DNA of 64,000 bases from assembly GCA_019973155.2 (NCBI GenBank), contig BPQB01000108.1, forward strand, positions 34,129 through 98,128, read 5' to 3'. Under the pieces are notes generated by a model that worked only from the letters and a program-made list of their open reading frames with translations, was not told where the DNA came from and did no database searches. Source of the stretch: Phanerochaete sordida (Eukaryota > Basidiomycota > Agaricomycetes > Polyporales > Phanerochaetaceae). Below, one piece after another: positions 24,140 to 34,660 of this stretch (within the stretch, counting starts at the first letter, position 1; each line of letters starts with the position of its first letter). A program made the translations under genes and the position numbers.

Positions 24140-26600
24140 CGTCACGAAAAACAAGTGCAAAGCCGTGGGAACCTTTTTTGTATACTCCATTAGCTGAGTC
24201 GATCAAACTGGGGTTAGGGTTCAATACAAAGCTTCTAATGAAACTGGGGCGATTTATGCAGCCCTTCCCTCTCTCTGTATCTTCTCGGTAACATGCAGAG
24301 CACTACCTCAAAGCATTGCAATCCCTTTCGTCACATCTATATACTAACCGCCCATGGTTTGCATTGTCACCGTTGTTGCCGAAGTCGAGGCCGCGTGGGC
24401 GCTTAGCTTCCCCGGCCTGGAGGTCTCGGTCGCCACACCTCAACTCGTGGTAGTCGGCTACGCCGTCATGGACCGATTCCCCAACGAGGCAGTTACCAGT
24501 TCTCTGGACAGATGGCAGGCAGCAAGATATATATATATTTGCATTCTCGAGTATATAGAGCACCTAGTGATACACGACATATGCGCGAAGATACGTATGT
24601 TAGGCCTCCGGGTCCATCGCTGGCCCCTGGACAACCACGCGTATTGCAGATTTTTTTTACTGGGCACTGAGCACTATGGCTGCTCGACAAGAGGCTAACG
24701 CCAGGGTCTGGCGGCCTACGCTGGGGATCTCGAGTGCTGACGCGGGTGCTGAGCGCTGAGGGGGGCCCAGTGGCGGCTGAATACCTTGATACAATGGAAG
24801 TCGAGACGGCTATTGGCCGCTGAGGACAATGTCTCGTACGGGGACGTGGAGACACCACACAAGAGCACGAGCGAGCAGGCAGAACGTCGGGCACACGAGC
24901 AACGACACTGTGTGGCTTGTTGAAAAGCAGCTGCAAGCTGTGGACAAGCCTACGCTGCGCGTTGCCCTATAGGGCGGCCGCATGCAATATCATCCTGCAT
25001 GGAGTCGGAGTCAGAGCTTACATGTGCGACAAGCCCGAGTGCACTGGTTGTGCGACCCGGTCATCTTCTGGCCGGCATAAAAATCTCTTGGCAATGTACG
25101 TGGGCTGCATCTACACTGCGAGTGTAAAGAGAAAAACAAGCATGTATATCTTGAGGCTCATGAGCACGTCTGCCGACAATCGTGGTTCTGGAGATGAGAC
25201 TCACAAAATATTGCATACTCGAAAGGCGGTATGAGGCACGCTATGCCCCAGCTGTATGCTATGATCTGTGGGCACAGGTGGGAGGAGCTGCGATGCTGCT
25301 TGAGCGGGATGGCGTGGCGTACGGCTTGAGTTATAGCGTTGCGGAACGAGCGGATTTGGACTGGGACGATCGGAGATCTCCCTGGAAAGGAGGCAGCACC
25401 TGACCGCGAGAAGACGCCCGACCAGCGCCTAATCCTGTATATATCTCGGTTTCATAACCAATTCCCAAAAGGGGAATCGGAACACAAGTTGTGCAGAAGG
25501 TACGCAGTGAATTCTCGTGCTCTGTAGCTTTCTGAATATGTAAGAACTTCCCCTAATCAACAATCGCACCTGCATGCACCAGCCGCAAGTGTCGCGACTC
25601 TAGGCGCCAAACGCTGCGCAACTCGAGTGGCTGAACGCGTCAAGCCATGGTCTTTCCCTGCTTCCTCTCGCACCATCCCCTGCGCTGACCCCGGTTTTGA
25701 CCACACGCTCCGACACCTTCGCTACGTTGCGTGTGCCGCCAGACAGCCTTGCTTGCGTTGTCATTGCCATCCCTCACGCCCTCTGCACATCTTTCCAGTG
25801 CACCCCCTCTTCCTGCTCATCACGGTTGCATACAACGCGGGACCCTGGGAGAAGCTACAACCACGACGGCATCAATGTGCGATCGCTACAAATGGGAGGG
25901 GAGAGAACGTACCAGCAGGTCGTAGAATGACACGCGGAAACGGTGCGTGGCTAGACCAGCGCACGCACCTGCAGCTGACAGTGGACACACCAAGCGCACC
26001 GCTGCGTTTGCGAACGTCAGCACATCACAAACGAAAGGAAGTCAATTGTGCGCCGGATGGGCTCCCCAAGAAGCTGCAGCCAGCGCGAACTCCTGCACAT
26101 CAACGCCTGCGGCGACGACATCTGCAGCCACCTCAAAGCCTAAGCCAAGCCCACGTGCAACAAAACAAGCTCCTCCGTGCGCCCCAGGAGCGCGAACGTT
26201 GCATAATCGTAGCCCTCCGAGTCCTAGTCTGCGTTGAGCCCCGCGTCAGCGATCGTGAAGTCTGCCCTGCGTGCGAGCTGCACAGCGCTGTCGAGGAGCT
26301 CCTGCACGTCTGCACATCACATACCTCCGCGCCGCACCGGTGCACCCTCGAGTTTGAGCCCATGGCCATCTCTTTTGGAGCGCTCTCTGCAGCTGCGTGC
26401 CCACCGCAGCACTCGAGGTGGCTCGCGGCCTTGGAGTGCACCGGGCAGCACTAGAAGTGCACGAACACAAAAGTGAGGGCTTCGTGCGCGCCCGGCCCAA
26501 GGTGTGTACCGCCGACAATGCTCTTGCGTATTTCCACTAACGTGTCCATCAGCACGCAGCCCAACGCCGCCGTGTACGGCAATATGCCATCTTGGCGTGG
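24140..26600. other. No confident gene
   Basis: A 275-codon plus frame (25627-26454) is open but its product is His/Arg/Pro-rich and starts from no good ATG context; two other frames are also open across it, so GC bias explains it. A short TA run (24528-24536) and a few AT-rich stretches are present. No transposon motif was found. Confidence 0.4.
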
Positions 26601-26634
26601 TCTCGAGGTCAGGACGAGTGGGTAGAGGCCGCCG

Positions 26635-27215
26635 GTCGGCGGGACCCGCCGTCGTCGGGTGACGCAGAGCGATACTGCGGCACGGAAAGACCCTCGCAGC
26701 GAAGGCCCGACGGACCTACAACATCTGCGCGACAGTCGAGTTGTGGGACCGCAAGAAAATCAAGTCCGCGCGTCGGCGCGTGGGACAGAAAGATCTCGGC
26801 TGTCCTGCACGCCCTGGGTCCCGAGGACGTCGTACCACCTCCCGTGCGCCCACTCACGACATTCTACCAAGGCGCTTTACGGGATTTCGGCCAACGGCTC
26901 TGGCAGTGACAGGATTTCGGTGCACGACAATTGGCGGACGGCGGAATCCGCCGTCAAAGGCGTCGGGCGTCGCGGCGGTGAACAGGCAACAGAAGACGGT
27001 CTATCGTCATGGACCGACCCTCGCAGCGAAGGCCTGATGCGCGTACAATGTCTGCGCGCGAGACCGCAAGACCTCGGCTCTCCTGCGCCTTCCCGGCCTC
27101 GAGGACATCCGTACGAGCTCCCGCACGTCTTCGCGACATTCTATCAAGGCGCTCTGCGGGAACTCGAAGAACGATGGCGGCGGCGGCGGGATTTTGTGCA
27201 CGGCGACCGGGCAAC
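26635..27215 (+). repeat. Degenerate tandem duplication, two ~280-330 bp units
   Basis: Unit 1 (about 26635-26931) and unit 2 (about 26938-27215) share the order ggcgg...cccgccg, accctcgcagcgaaggcc (26690 and 27017), a (g/t)acaa(c/t)(a/g)tctgcgcg block, cattcta(c/t)caaggcgct (26860 and 27137) and ggattt...gtgcacg. Spacing between shared blocks varies from 277 to 327 bp, so the units have gained indels. The frames are open but differ between units. The duplication ends just upstream of the DUF1688 gene. Confidence 0.65.
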
Positions 27216-27448
27216 AAAGGTAAGTGATGATCTTGTGTCTTCGAGATTGGTTCATGTCGACTGACTTGCGTCCAGGCTCGCTTCCTCAACATCGTCCATG
27301 CCAGCGGTGCCTCCGTGCGGGCCTCTTCGCCACGTTCCCACTCATCGTCGTACCCACCTTGCTCACCCCCAAGACGAACTGTCAGAGGTACGGCAAAGAC
27401 AAAGCATCGCCTACAGCTCGCTGAAGCTGTGGAACGCAGTACAACGCG

Positions 27449-29028
27449 ATGATCACGTCTCTGACACCCGAGCAGACCGCGGCCTACCTCCGCACGCTCC
27501 ACGCGATCCGCGAGCGGTGCTCGCGCGTGCATGCGCTGGCACAAGAAGGCAAGCTGCAGTACTTTGACTACCATCCCGACAAGGACGATGTGGCGACCTT
27601 CTGCATCGAGATCATGAAGGTGTACCCCCGGGATCTGTGTCCGCTGGCAATCGCGTAGGAGCTAACGCGGGCGCGTCCTGCGCGACTTTGGCTCGAGCTT
27701 TGCATCTGTAAGTGCAGCGCGCCACCCTCGGATGTCCTAAGTACTGCGGCTCATGTCTGGCTAGATACCCCCACACGGTCGCTGGCGCCACCTTGATGCG
27801 GGATTGCCGCGGGTCGAGCCATTGATTCAGCAGTGGAAGGCATCTGCGAACCCTCCAGGCACCAAAGAGATTGCGAGGCGTCTCATAGACCTGTTCCTGG
27901 TCTCCGTCCTGCTGGATGCTGGCGCAGGGTCGTCTTGGTCCTATCAAGACGCGTTGTCTGGACAGTCCTTTAGTCGCTCCGAGGGCCTCGGTGTCGCCAG
28001 CTTCAACATGTTCCTCGAAGGATTCTTCTCGGGTGACGTCTCCAACCCTCACCAGGTCGACGGTAAGATCTCTCGAGCAGCCATCGTGTCATGCCCTAAC
28101 GATCCCTCAGCCGAGGGCCTCGCGCGCATCACCACCGAGAAGACCGCCTCCGGACTGCAGGTCAGCGCGACGAACCCGATGGTCGGGCTCGCGGGGCGCA
28201 CCTCGCTCCTGCAGAACCTGAGCACCGCGCTCACGGCGAGCCCGGCCTTCTTCGGCTCCCACGCGCGCCCGGGCGGCCTCGTCGACTTCCTCGAAGCGCA
28301 GTCTATCGCAGGGCCCGGCGGCGCACGCCGCGTGCCCGTCGCGGCGCTCTGGGGCGCGCTCATGGACGGGCTCGCGCCCATCTGGCCGAAGACCCGCGCG
28401 GCGCTCGGCGGCGTGAGCCTCGGCGACGTGTGGCCCTGCGAGGCGCTGCGGCCCGCGGCGGCGCACGAGGGCGACGAGCTCGTGCCGTTCCACAAGCTCA
28501 CCGGCTGGATCACGTACAGCCTGCTCGAGCCGATGGAGAAGGTCCTGGGGTGGACGTTCGAGGGTGTGGAAGACATGACGGGGCTCCCCAAGTACCGCAA
28601 TGGCGCGTGATGCCGAGGCTGTGGGGGATACAGTGCTGACGTGGTGCACAGGCGGTCTGCTCGTCGACTTCGGCGTGCTCACTCTCAAGCCCGGGGCCCT
28701 TCCCGACTCCGCGTTCCCGGATAAGACCACTGGCATCCCGCGGCTCCTGCCTTCCCACCCGGCTATTGTGGAATGGCGCGCGATGACTGTCATCGAGCTG
28801 TACGTGCCCCTAGCTCTCTCCGTCCGCGTCATGCCTGACAGTCGGTTGTGCAGCGACCGCGTCGCCGACCTTATCCGCTCGAAGCTCGGCCTGACGAAGG
28901 AGCAGCTCACGCTCGCGCAGATCCTCGAGAGCGCGACGTGGAAGGACGGCCGCGAGATCGCGAAGCAGAAGCGCCCCGCGACCGGAGGCCCGCCGATCGA
29001 CATCGAGAGCGACGGCACTGTCTTCTGA
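27449..29028 (+). pseudogene. DUF1688 (urg3/URC4-like) uracil-catabolism gene, disabled
   Basis: The product belongs to the DUF1688 family, whose yeast members URC4 and urg3 act in the fungal uracil degradation pathway in the cytoplasm; the exact reaction is not settled. Family landmarks are present in order: RERCSRVHALAQEGKLQYFDYHP, IPPHGRWRHLDAG, the long middle exon and the end GGPPIDIESDGTVF. Exons are 27449-27619, 27681-27707, 27765-28062, 28111-28606, 28652-28799 and 28854-29028, near full length for the family (about 437 codons). Two defects are visible. Intron 1 has a donor and a CTAAC branch site but ends in TG (27679-27680) instead of AG. Exon 4 to exon 5 cannot be joined in frame because one base too many is present near 28605. 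All else is open, so decay is recent, or these are sequence errors. Confidence 0.75.
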
Positions 29029-29226
29029 GTTTTCGTCACCGCACACGCGGCCGCCCACCCTCACGTGTTGGCAGGACGAAACTGGGATATACCGCGAATA
29101 TATACGCGAAAGCAGCAGGATGTACAGATACAATGACAATACAGGACCCTCGGAATGTAGGGTACTCGAGAGAAACGTCCGAACCATGCATCCGATAGTG
29201 AGGGGAAAGTTGGGTTGTTCTAATGG

Positions 29227-29991
29227 TCACGCGCGCTCGTGGTGCTGCAGGTGCCGCACGGTGAGCACGAACGCACAAGCGGCCGCGAGGCCTCCCAGGC
29301 TGTCAAGCGCGCAGTGTCAGATGTGCCAGTGTTCAGGGCAAGACATCCACGCACCGGAAGACGTATGCATAGGAGTCCGGGCCCCCGGCGCGGACCGCGG
29401 CGCCTTCCCTGCCCACCAGGTCAACGGCGGTGGCGTTCGCGGGAAGATCGCCCGGAGCGCGCTCGTCGGCCTCGCCGCTGCTCGTGAGAGCGAAGATGGT
29501 CGACGAGATGCCGGTGATCAGGAACTGCGAGATGACGACGAAGATGTTGTGGATGCCCTGTCAGACAGCGTGAGTGTGCTTCCGCGTCCGCATCGAGCAG
29601 CCAGACGCACCAGGATGATGCCCGCCTTGGCTGCGAGGCTCTCGCCCTTCTTCTCCTTCGGCGCGCCCTCCTCGCCGCCGACGTGGAGGGACAGCCGCGA
29701 GCTCGACGGCCCGTCGACGTTGAGGTGGCTCCGGCGCGCGTCGGTGTTGTGCATGAAGAGGTCGGCCTTGGCGCGCTGGGTGTCCGTGTCCATCGACACT
29801 GAGGAACGGAACGACTGCACGTCGTCCTCGAGGGCTTCGCGCTCCTCATCCTCGTCGGTCCTGACCAGAAACTGCCGCTCGTGGTCTTCGCCCTCGCTCC
29901 GGTCGGACAACATTCGGGAGTGAGTGTCGTCAAGAACGATGGAGTTGACCTCATCGGTCTCATCACCGTCTTCGAGAATGGCTTCCGCGAG
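29227..29991 (-). pseudogene. C-terminal fragment of a sucrose/alpha-glucoside-type MFS transporter
   Basis: Three exons read on the minus strand: 29991-29611, 29557-29355 and 29299-29227, joined by introns of 53 and 55 nt (both GTGCGT donors) in correct phase. The first encodes the acidic cytoplasmic loop (starting LAEAILEDGDETDEVN). The second encodes the penultimate membrane helix (GIHNIFVVISQFLITGISS) and the last loop, and the third the final helix (LGGLAAACAFVLTVRHL). This is the end of the fungal sucrose:proton symporter type (GPH-like MFS, normally 12 helices). The ten upstream helices are absent: beyond 29991 no membrane helix is found. The fragment lies tail to tail with the DUF1688 gene, 198 bp apart. 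It cannot make a working transporter. Confidence 0.65.
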
Positions 29992-30049
29992 CTGTACCGA
30001 CAGGCATGCGTCAGCGTGCGATACCTGGTGGAGTGATCAAACACGCAGG

Positions 30050-31183
30050 CGTCGCCGCCTGCACTGCTCTGCGCCTTCGGGTGGTCCATCTTGCGAGCCG
30101 CTGCGCGACAGGTTTGAGGTACGTTCTTCGGCGCGTCCTGCTGCACTCCGCGCGGCGCTCACGATCTCCGACAGCGTCGGCTCTGTTGATTCAGGGCTCA
30201 GAGCGAGGGTCGGCGTCGTCTGGAAGCGCTTCGTCTGCGCCGTGAGCTGCTGCCGACCAGTGAGTCTTTTGAGTGCTGCGTGCGCGCGTACTTCCTGCGT
30301 CGCGTGCCGACGCCCTGGCTTCTGGGCTTCCATCCGGATAGGGCACGGCAGCCGCTTTTTCGGCGAGCTCTGGCGGAGTCCGCCAGCCTCGCGGCTCAAA
30401 CTCGCTCGGGCGGTGGAGGCCGGGTCTAGAGTCTGTCATGGACATGCAGGCGCGAATGCTTTCGCAGCGTGCTGGCTGCTCTCAGGTGCTCGCACCTCTG
30501 CCTTTGGCTTGAGGTGCGGATATCTCGCTTCGATGCAGTGGTGAATTTCCGCTCTCGAACGCGTGAGTCGGCGCTGCGCTGCCGCACGCTGACTGGCCGC
30601 GAGCGACTGGAATGGCGCGTTTCTGACTTCCTTGGAGAGGTGCTGGTGGCTTGCGCGGACGAAGCTGAATCCGGATATCGCGCCGGCCGTTCAGCGCGGC
30701 GGCGCCGGCAGTAATGGCGCTCAATGGGGCACAGGCGTGCCATTGCGGCTTGCGGCTTGACACGTACGACGATAACGTGTGCAGCGCGGCTTCTCAATGC
30801 GGAAATATGGCGCGTTTTCGAAATCTGGCCCACCGGCGGGCGAGCGAGCGGGTTGTGTCGGACGGCGCTGCTACGCGATGAGACAGTTTGGGTGGGCTTC
30901 TAATTGCTTCTTGGTCAGTGCTAGGATGCTGTTGACGCCCTGAACGAGAGCCCATGCCCGGCAAGAGCACGCATGGCCGTCGCTGAGGCGGGTATTCACG
31001 GGGATGCGCGAGGTCGAGGCCGACATCTAGGGCGCTGCTAATGGCAATTGACACGCGTCGAACGCTGCAAATGAGCTTTTCACGCACCTGTGGGCACCGA
31101 ACAAGACCCTCTGCTCGCTGTGTCTCCCGTTCCGCGGACACGGCGGGGTCGTCGCTTGGAGAGCGCCTAGAGGCCCATGCGCC
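30050..31183. other. No recognisable gene
   Basis: Frames here are short to medium and mutually overlapping. The missing front part of the transporter on the minus strand was looked for and not found. Confidence 0.45.
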
Positions 31184-31191
31184 GATTCGCT
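31184..31191 (+). repeat. Target site duplication, left (gattcgct)
   Basis: The 8 bp gattcgct directly precede the element and are repeated exactly at 33259-33266 after its right end. Eight bp is the usual target duplication of the hAT superfamily. Confidence 0.85.
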
Positions 31192-31209
31192 CAAGGGGGT
31201 TGCAAGATT
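31192..31209 (+). repeat. Left terminal inverted repeat, 18 bp
   Basis: The sequence caagggggttgcaagatt is the reverse complement of 33241-33258 without mismatch. Confidence 0.85.
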
Positions 31210-31779
31210 TTAGCGCCCGACCCTATGCCGGGGGGGAGGGGGTGGGTGTCAAGGGCTTATCTAAATTTTTACATGGGCCAGATTTTGCTCAGATTTCATG
31301 TTGTCGCACATGTGTCGTTGTATTCTCAACATACTAGAGCCAAGCAGCTCCATCCTGCGCCTCTACAAGCCTCTCAGATAGGTGATTGATCCGAGTTCCC
31401 AGGTATGGATATCTTTCAAACTCCGTGAGCTTAGCGCCTCCATACAATCCTCGGCCTGCTTTCCTCTGGCCGTCACTTCGATCCTTGTAAGCTTGAACGA
31501 TGGAAAACGAGCCTCCACATTGTAGCTATGTCTCACGGAAAGCACAGGCTACGAAAGGTGCGCCAGGGTTATCTGTATGGACGCTCTCGAGCTCTGACAT
31601 CAGCATCGAAATATTCATACATGTGCGAGTCCGCACCCGATCCCCTCGTACCGCGTCTGTTTGTCAATGCGCTGCTGCGTCTGTCACTATGTCTTCAGAC
31701 GCAGGGTTTGAATGGTATCTATAGCTTAGCACCTTCTTGTGCTCTCATCGCGCGGCTCTCTTTTAAGACGTTTGTTCTA

Positions 31780-33090
31780 GCCTGAAGTGCCTGCGGTTCG
31801 GGAGCTTGGCATCACCCTCGCTAAGGCCCTCGGAAAGGAGACAAGCGCGTGGTATGACGTCGAAGAAAAGCTCCCGCTCCCGCTCACCGCCGTCTCGGAG
31901 GGCCGTCTCACCCACAAGGATGTCCAGCTCCGCTTGCACAACAACCCCATCCGCATCTTTGGCCTTCCCGATAAGGCGCACACCCACATTGAGACGTTGT
32001 CATTGGCCGGAAGATCAAGGCGTACAACCTGCACGGCAAGAGGGCCAAGGCCTGGTTGCCGGCCGAGTCTTTCGTCCTGGACGGTGCCGTGCCCCACGTC
32101 CTTGTCCATGGCCAGACTGCCTACCTCGACGGCGCTCCACGCCAAGCGGCTCGGCCGCGACGTCTCTAGCGCGGCCATCGTCCACCCGACCAGAGAGCGC
32201 GCACGCTCTTTCTCGTTAGCTGCCCCGCTGAAGCTCGAGCTCAGTAGCATCCTCACCAGCCCGCCGCAGCTCACACACCAGCTGCCGCCTGCGCAGCCGC
32301 CGTCCGCCCTGCACGGCCTGATCAACACGACGCACCTGACGCTGCACCCCGTGCTCCACCGGAAGCATATCTTGTCTGTTAAGCAGTTCATGCACAAGGA
32401 CATCCACGACCTCTTCTCGCTCGCAGCTGCAGATCGAGCGCGACGGCACGCTCGACATCCTGCGCGGCAAGGTGCTCTGCGCAATGTTCACGCGCACGTC
32501 GTCCTAGTTCGATGCGGTCATGAAGTGCTGCAGCGGCGAGGTTGTCCAGGTCGACGTCGACATCTCGTCCGTGCTCAAGGGCGAGACGCTCCCAGACATG
32601 AACCGTACGCTCGGCTGCTAGGCGGACGCGGTCGTGCTGCGGCACCCGGACGTCGGCAGCGCGCAGCTCGCGGCCAAGTTCTCGCCCGCGCCCGTCATCA
32701 ACGTGGGCGACGGCATCGACGAGCACCTGACGCAGGCGCTGCTCGACGTGTACATGATCCGCTCTGAGCTCGGCACGGTGCACGGGCGAACTATCATGCT
32801 GCTCGGCGACCTCATGAATGGGCGCACAGTGCACTCGCTCGTGACACTGCTGGGCATATACAGTGTGCGCCTCAACTCCATCGTGCCGGCCTCGCTCGTG
32901 ATGCCCGTGGCCGTCTTGTCGCAGGCGAGCAAGGCTCTTGGCCAACTCTGCCCGCAAATTGCTGAGCAGTCCAGTGCGCTGGCATCGCAGCTCCCGATGT
33001 GCTTTATGGGCTGCATGCGCAGTGCACCCACACGGAGACGTTCCCCACCCGCAAAACGGAGCTTCACATCGATATGCTTGTTACTGCAAG
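31780..33090 (+). pseudogene. URA2-type CPSase/DHOase-like/ATCase gene, C-terminal fragment
   Basis: The piece covers the end of the inactive dihydroorotase-like domain (TAVSEGRLTHKDVQLRLHNN, then after a frame change VHGQTAYLDG), the linker, and most of aspartate transcarbamoylase, the second step of pyrimidine synthesis. ATCase landmarks follow: the domain start [81 protein letters not shown] and [20 protein letters not shown]. In-frame TAG stops lie at 32505-32507 and 32619-32621, and frames change at least twice. The carbamoyl-phosphate loop has lost residues before TRTSS, and the expected HPTQ motif reads HLTQ. It cannot be functional. It lies wholly inside the hAT-like element. Confidence 0.85.
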
Positions 33091-33240
33091 CTTTCTGTTG
33101 AAGCGAAACACATATTTCGCATGCATTCCTTCATATATACGTAGATTTAATGCATTCTCGAAGCCAAAAGCCCGAGATACAGGGGGGGGGGGGCTCGAGG
33201 GCACCTTAACTCAAAAATGCGGCATCGTGTCACATTTTTT

Positions 33241-33258
33241 AATCTTGCAACCCCCTTG
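33241..33258 (-). repeat. Right terminal inverted repeat, 18 bp
   Basis: This is the exact reverse complement of 31192-31209. It is followed at once by the second gattcgct (33259-33266). Confidence 0.85.
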
Positions 33259-33672
33259 GATTCGCTCCGAGAAAGTCGGAGAGCGTGTCTTCACGCTCGT
33301 GCTCGCCGTCTGCGTCGACGGCGTGAGCGGGATGCGGGCGGTGGCGGGGTGCCGTCGCGCTCGCCGTCGAGGTTGACGTTGAGGCCTCAACTCTGCCTCA
33401 GACGCTGTGTCCACGCTGATGAGCAACACTTTACACGGGGACCCCGGACACCTAGGACCGCGAGGTCCATAAGTTAGGATAAGATTTGGTTTGAAGTCAT
33501 TCACTACCCTCCTAGGAAACCATCCTGATGTCTGCTGGGTTCTATATTGCAGATGTACTCGTACAATTTACAAACAAAATAAATCCTATGCTTAGATACT
33601 GGACAAAGTGGGCTGAAACTGAATGAAGAAATCGTGCCCGCCGAGCGGAGCTTCGGCCCGTTTCCCACCTAG

Positions 33673-34562
33673 TTCAGAGATGGCGATTTCGGATCAGGGT
33701 TTGGCTGGAACGAGGCTAGTAAGAAGATTGAAGCAGAAGAGCATGTGTGGGAGGATTTGTGGAAGGTACGCTATATTTTCGCTTTCATCCTTCTTCCCTC
33801 TAAAGAGGTATCCAGAAATCAAACAAGGCGAAGCTTGGTTGGGTGAAGACGAAGGGGCTGGAGCTGTACGACGAGATCTACGACATCTCTGGGGACAATG
33901 TTGCGACTGGTGAATATCTCGTCGTTTCTGGTGGTGTGAATACACCGTCAGGCAACAATGAGACTGTCCGCCAGGCGAGCATTGATCCTCTGGGTCAGGA
34001 GGAGGAGGAAGAGGTCGAGGGTAGAGAAGATGAAGACCAGGATGGGGAGAAAGAAGAAAATAATAGCGAGTTTTCTCAAACGGTGCGCACTTTTGCAGTG
34101 ATTTATTGGTCTTTTCTAAGCCTCCTGTAGGACCGTTCTAAGTCTCCTCGCAACAACGCAACCACCTCGCTGTCAAGGACAAGTAAAGAGCTACAGTGGC
34201 GGCACTTGGGCCCCTCCCTTGAGAAGCACCGCCGTGGGCATTCCACGCAACGCCAGTCTCCCTATCTGGCAGTTGCTGGTGCCCTCGATCGTGTAGCTTC
34301 TCAGCTGGGCCCGGCTACTCCTGCTCAACCTTTGGTAGCAGTCTCAAGCACAGACTCACGTTGCCAGCTGGCATGGAAGACAATTCTCCGATGCGAGACT
34401 GACCTCACAACGGAAGATCACGCTCTTATACCTCGTATTTGGCGCCATCATCCTCAGCTCGCAGATGAGTATCTCAACTTCTCTGATGATCTTCATGATG
34501 CCCGTTCTATCTGGCTGAGGTACGAGCTTCAGAGGGTGCGAGCTGAGTTGAAGGAGACATAG
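33673..34562 (+). pseudogene. Myb/SANT-like Harbinger partner protein, C-terminal part, damaged
   Basis: The reading begins after an in-frame TAG (33670-33672) with GSGFGWNEASKKIEAEEHVW, the second half of the fungal Myb/SANT-like DNA-binding domain. A 40 nt intron (33766-33805) leads to RYPEIKQGEAWL. The frame then shifts near 33838-33843 before TKGLELYDEIYDISGDNVAT, which is the expected continuation of the domain. An acidic, Glu/Asp-rich linker follows, then an intron (34083-34130, GTGCGC...TAG), and a final exon with a helical region near HALIPRIWRHHPQLADEYL. Partner proteins of this kind help the Harbinger transposase bind DNA and enter the nucleus. The N-terminal half is missing here and one frameshift is present, so this copy should not work. 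Confidence 0.65.
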
Positions 34563-34660
34563 ACTTAATAATATTCCACACTCTTTCTATCATCATATTT
34601 CACGCTCGTTCTATCACCAACTGTAGTCGCTCATTTGGCATAATATACACCTTGTTTAAT

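Larger units (their letters stand above)
31192..33258 (+). mobile_element. Non-autonomous hAT-like DNA transposon with captured gene
   Basis: The 2,067 bp element begins caagggggttgcaagatt (31192-31209) and ends with its exact reverse complement (33241-33258). The 18 bp terminal inverted repeats are perfect and flanked by an 8 bp perfect target duplication. The end type (CA-A-G-G) and 8 bp duplication match the hAT superfamily. No transposase motif (no DDE, BED finger or dimerisation region) is seen inside, so it would need a transposase supplied from elsewhere. Its interior is largely a decayed piece of a URA2-type gene (31780 to about 33090). Perfect ends suggest that it moved recently relative to the decay of its cargo. 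Strand is set by the cargo. Confidence 0.85.

Noticed and set aside
24208..24222. TTAGGG-type motif (ggggttagggttc), possible interstitial telomere repeat
   Set aside because: Only about one and a half units; expected by chance in a window of this size.
25627..26454. 275-codon open frame
   Set aside because: Composition is typical of GC-rich antisense or out-of-frame reading, other frames are open too, and no start context, domain or splice pattern supports it.
33182..33193. G-tract of about 12 near the right end of the hAT-like element
   Set aside because: It is a simple homopolymer; a G-rich stretch near the left end (about 31231-31247) is not a sequence match, so no shared end motif is claimed.
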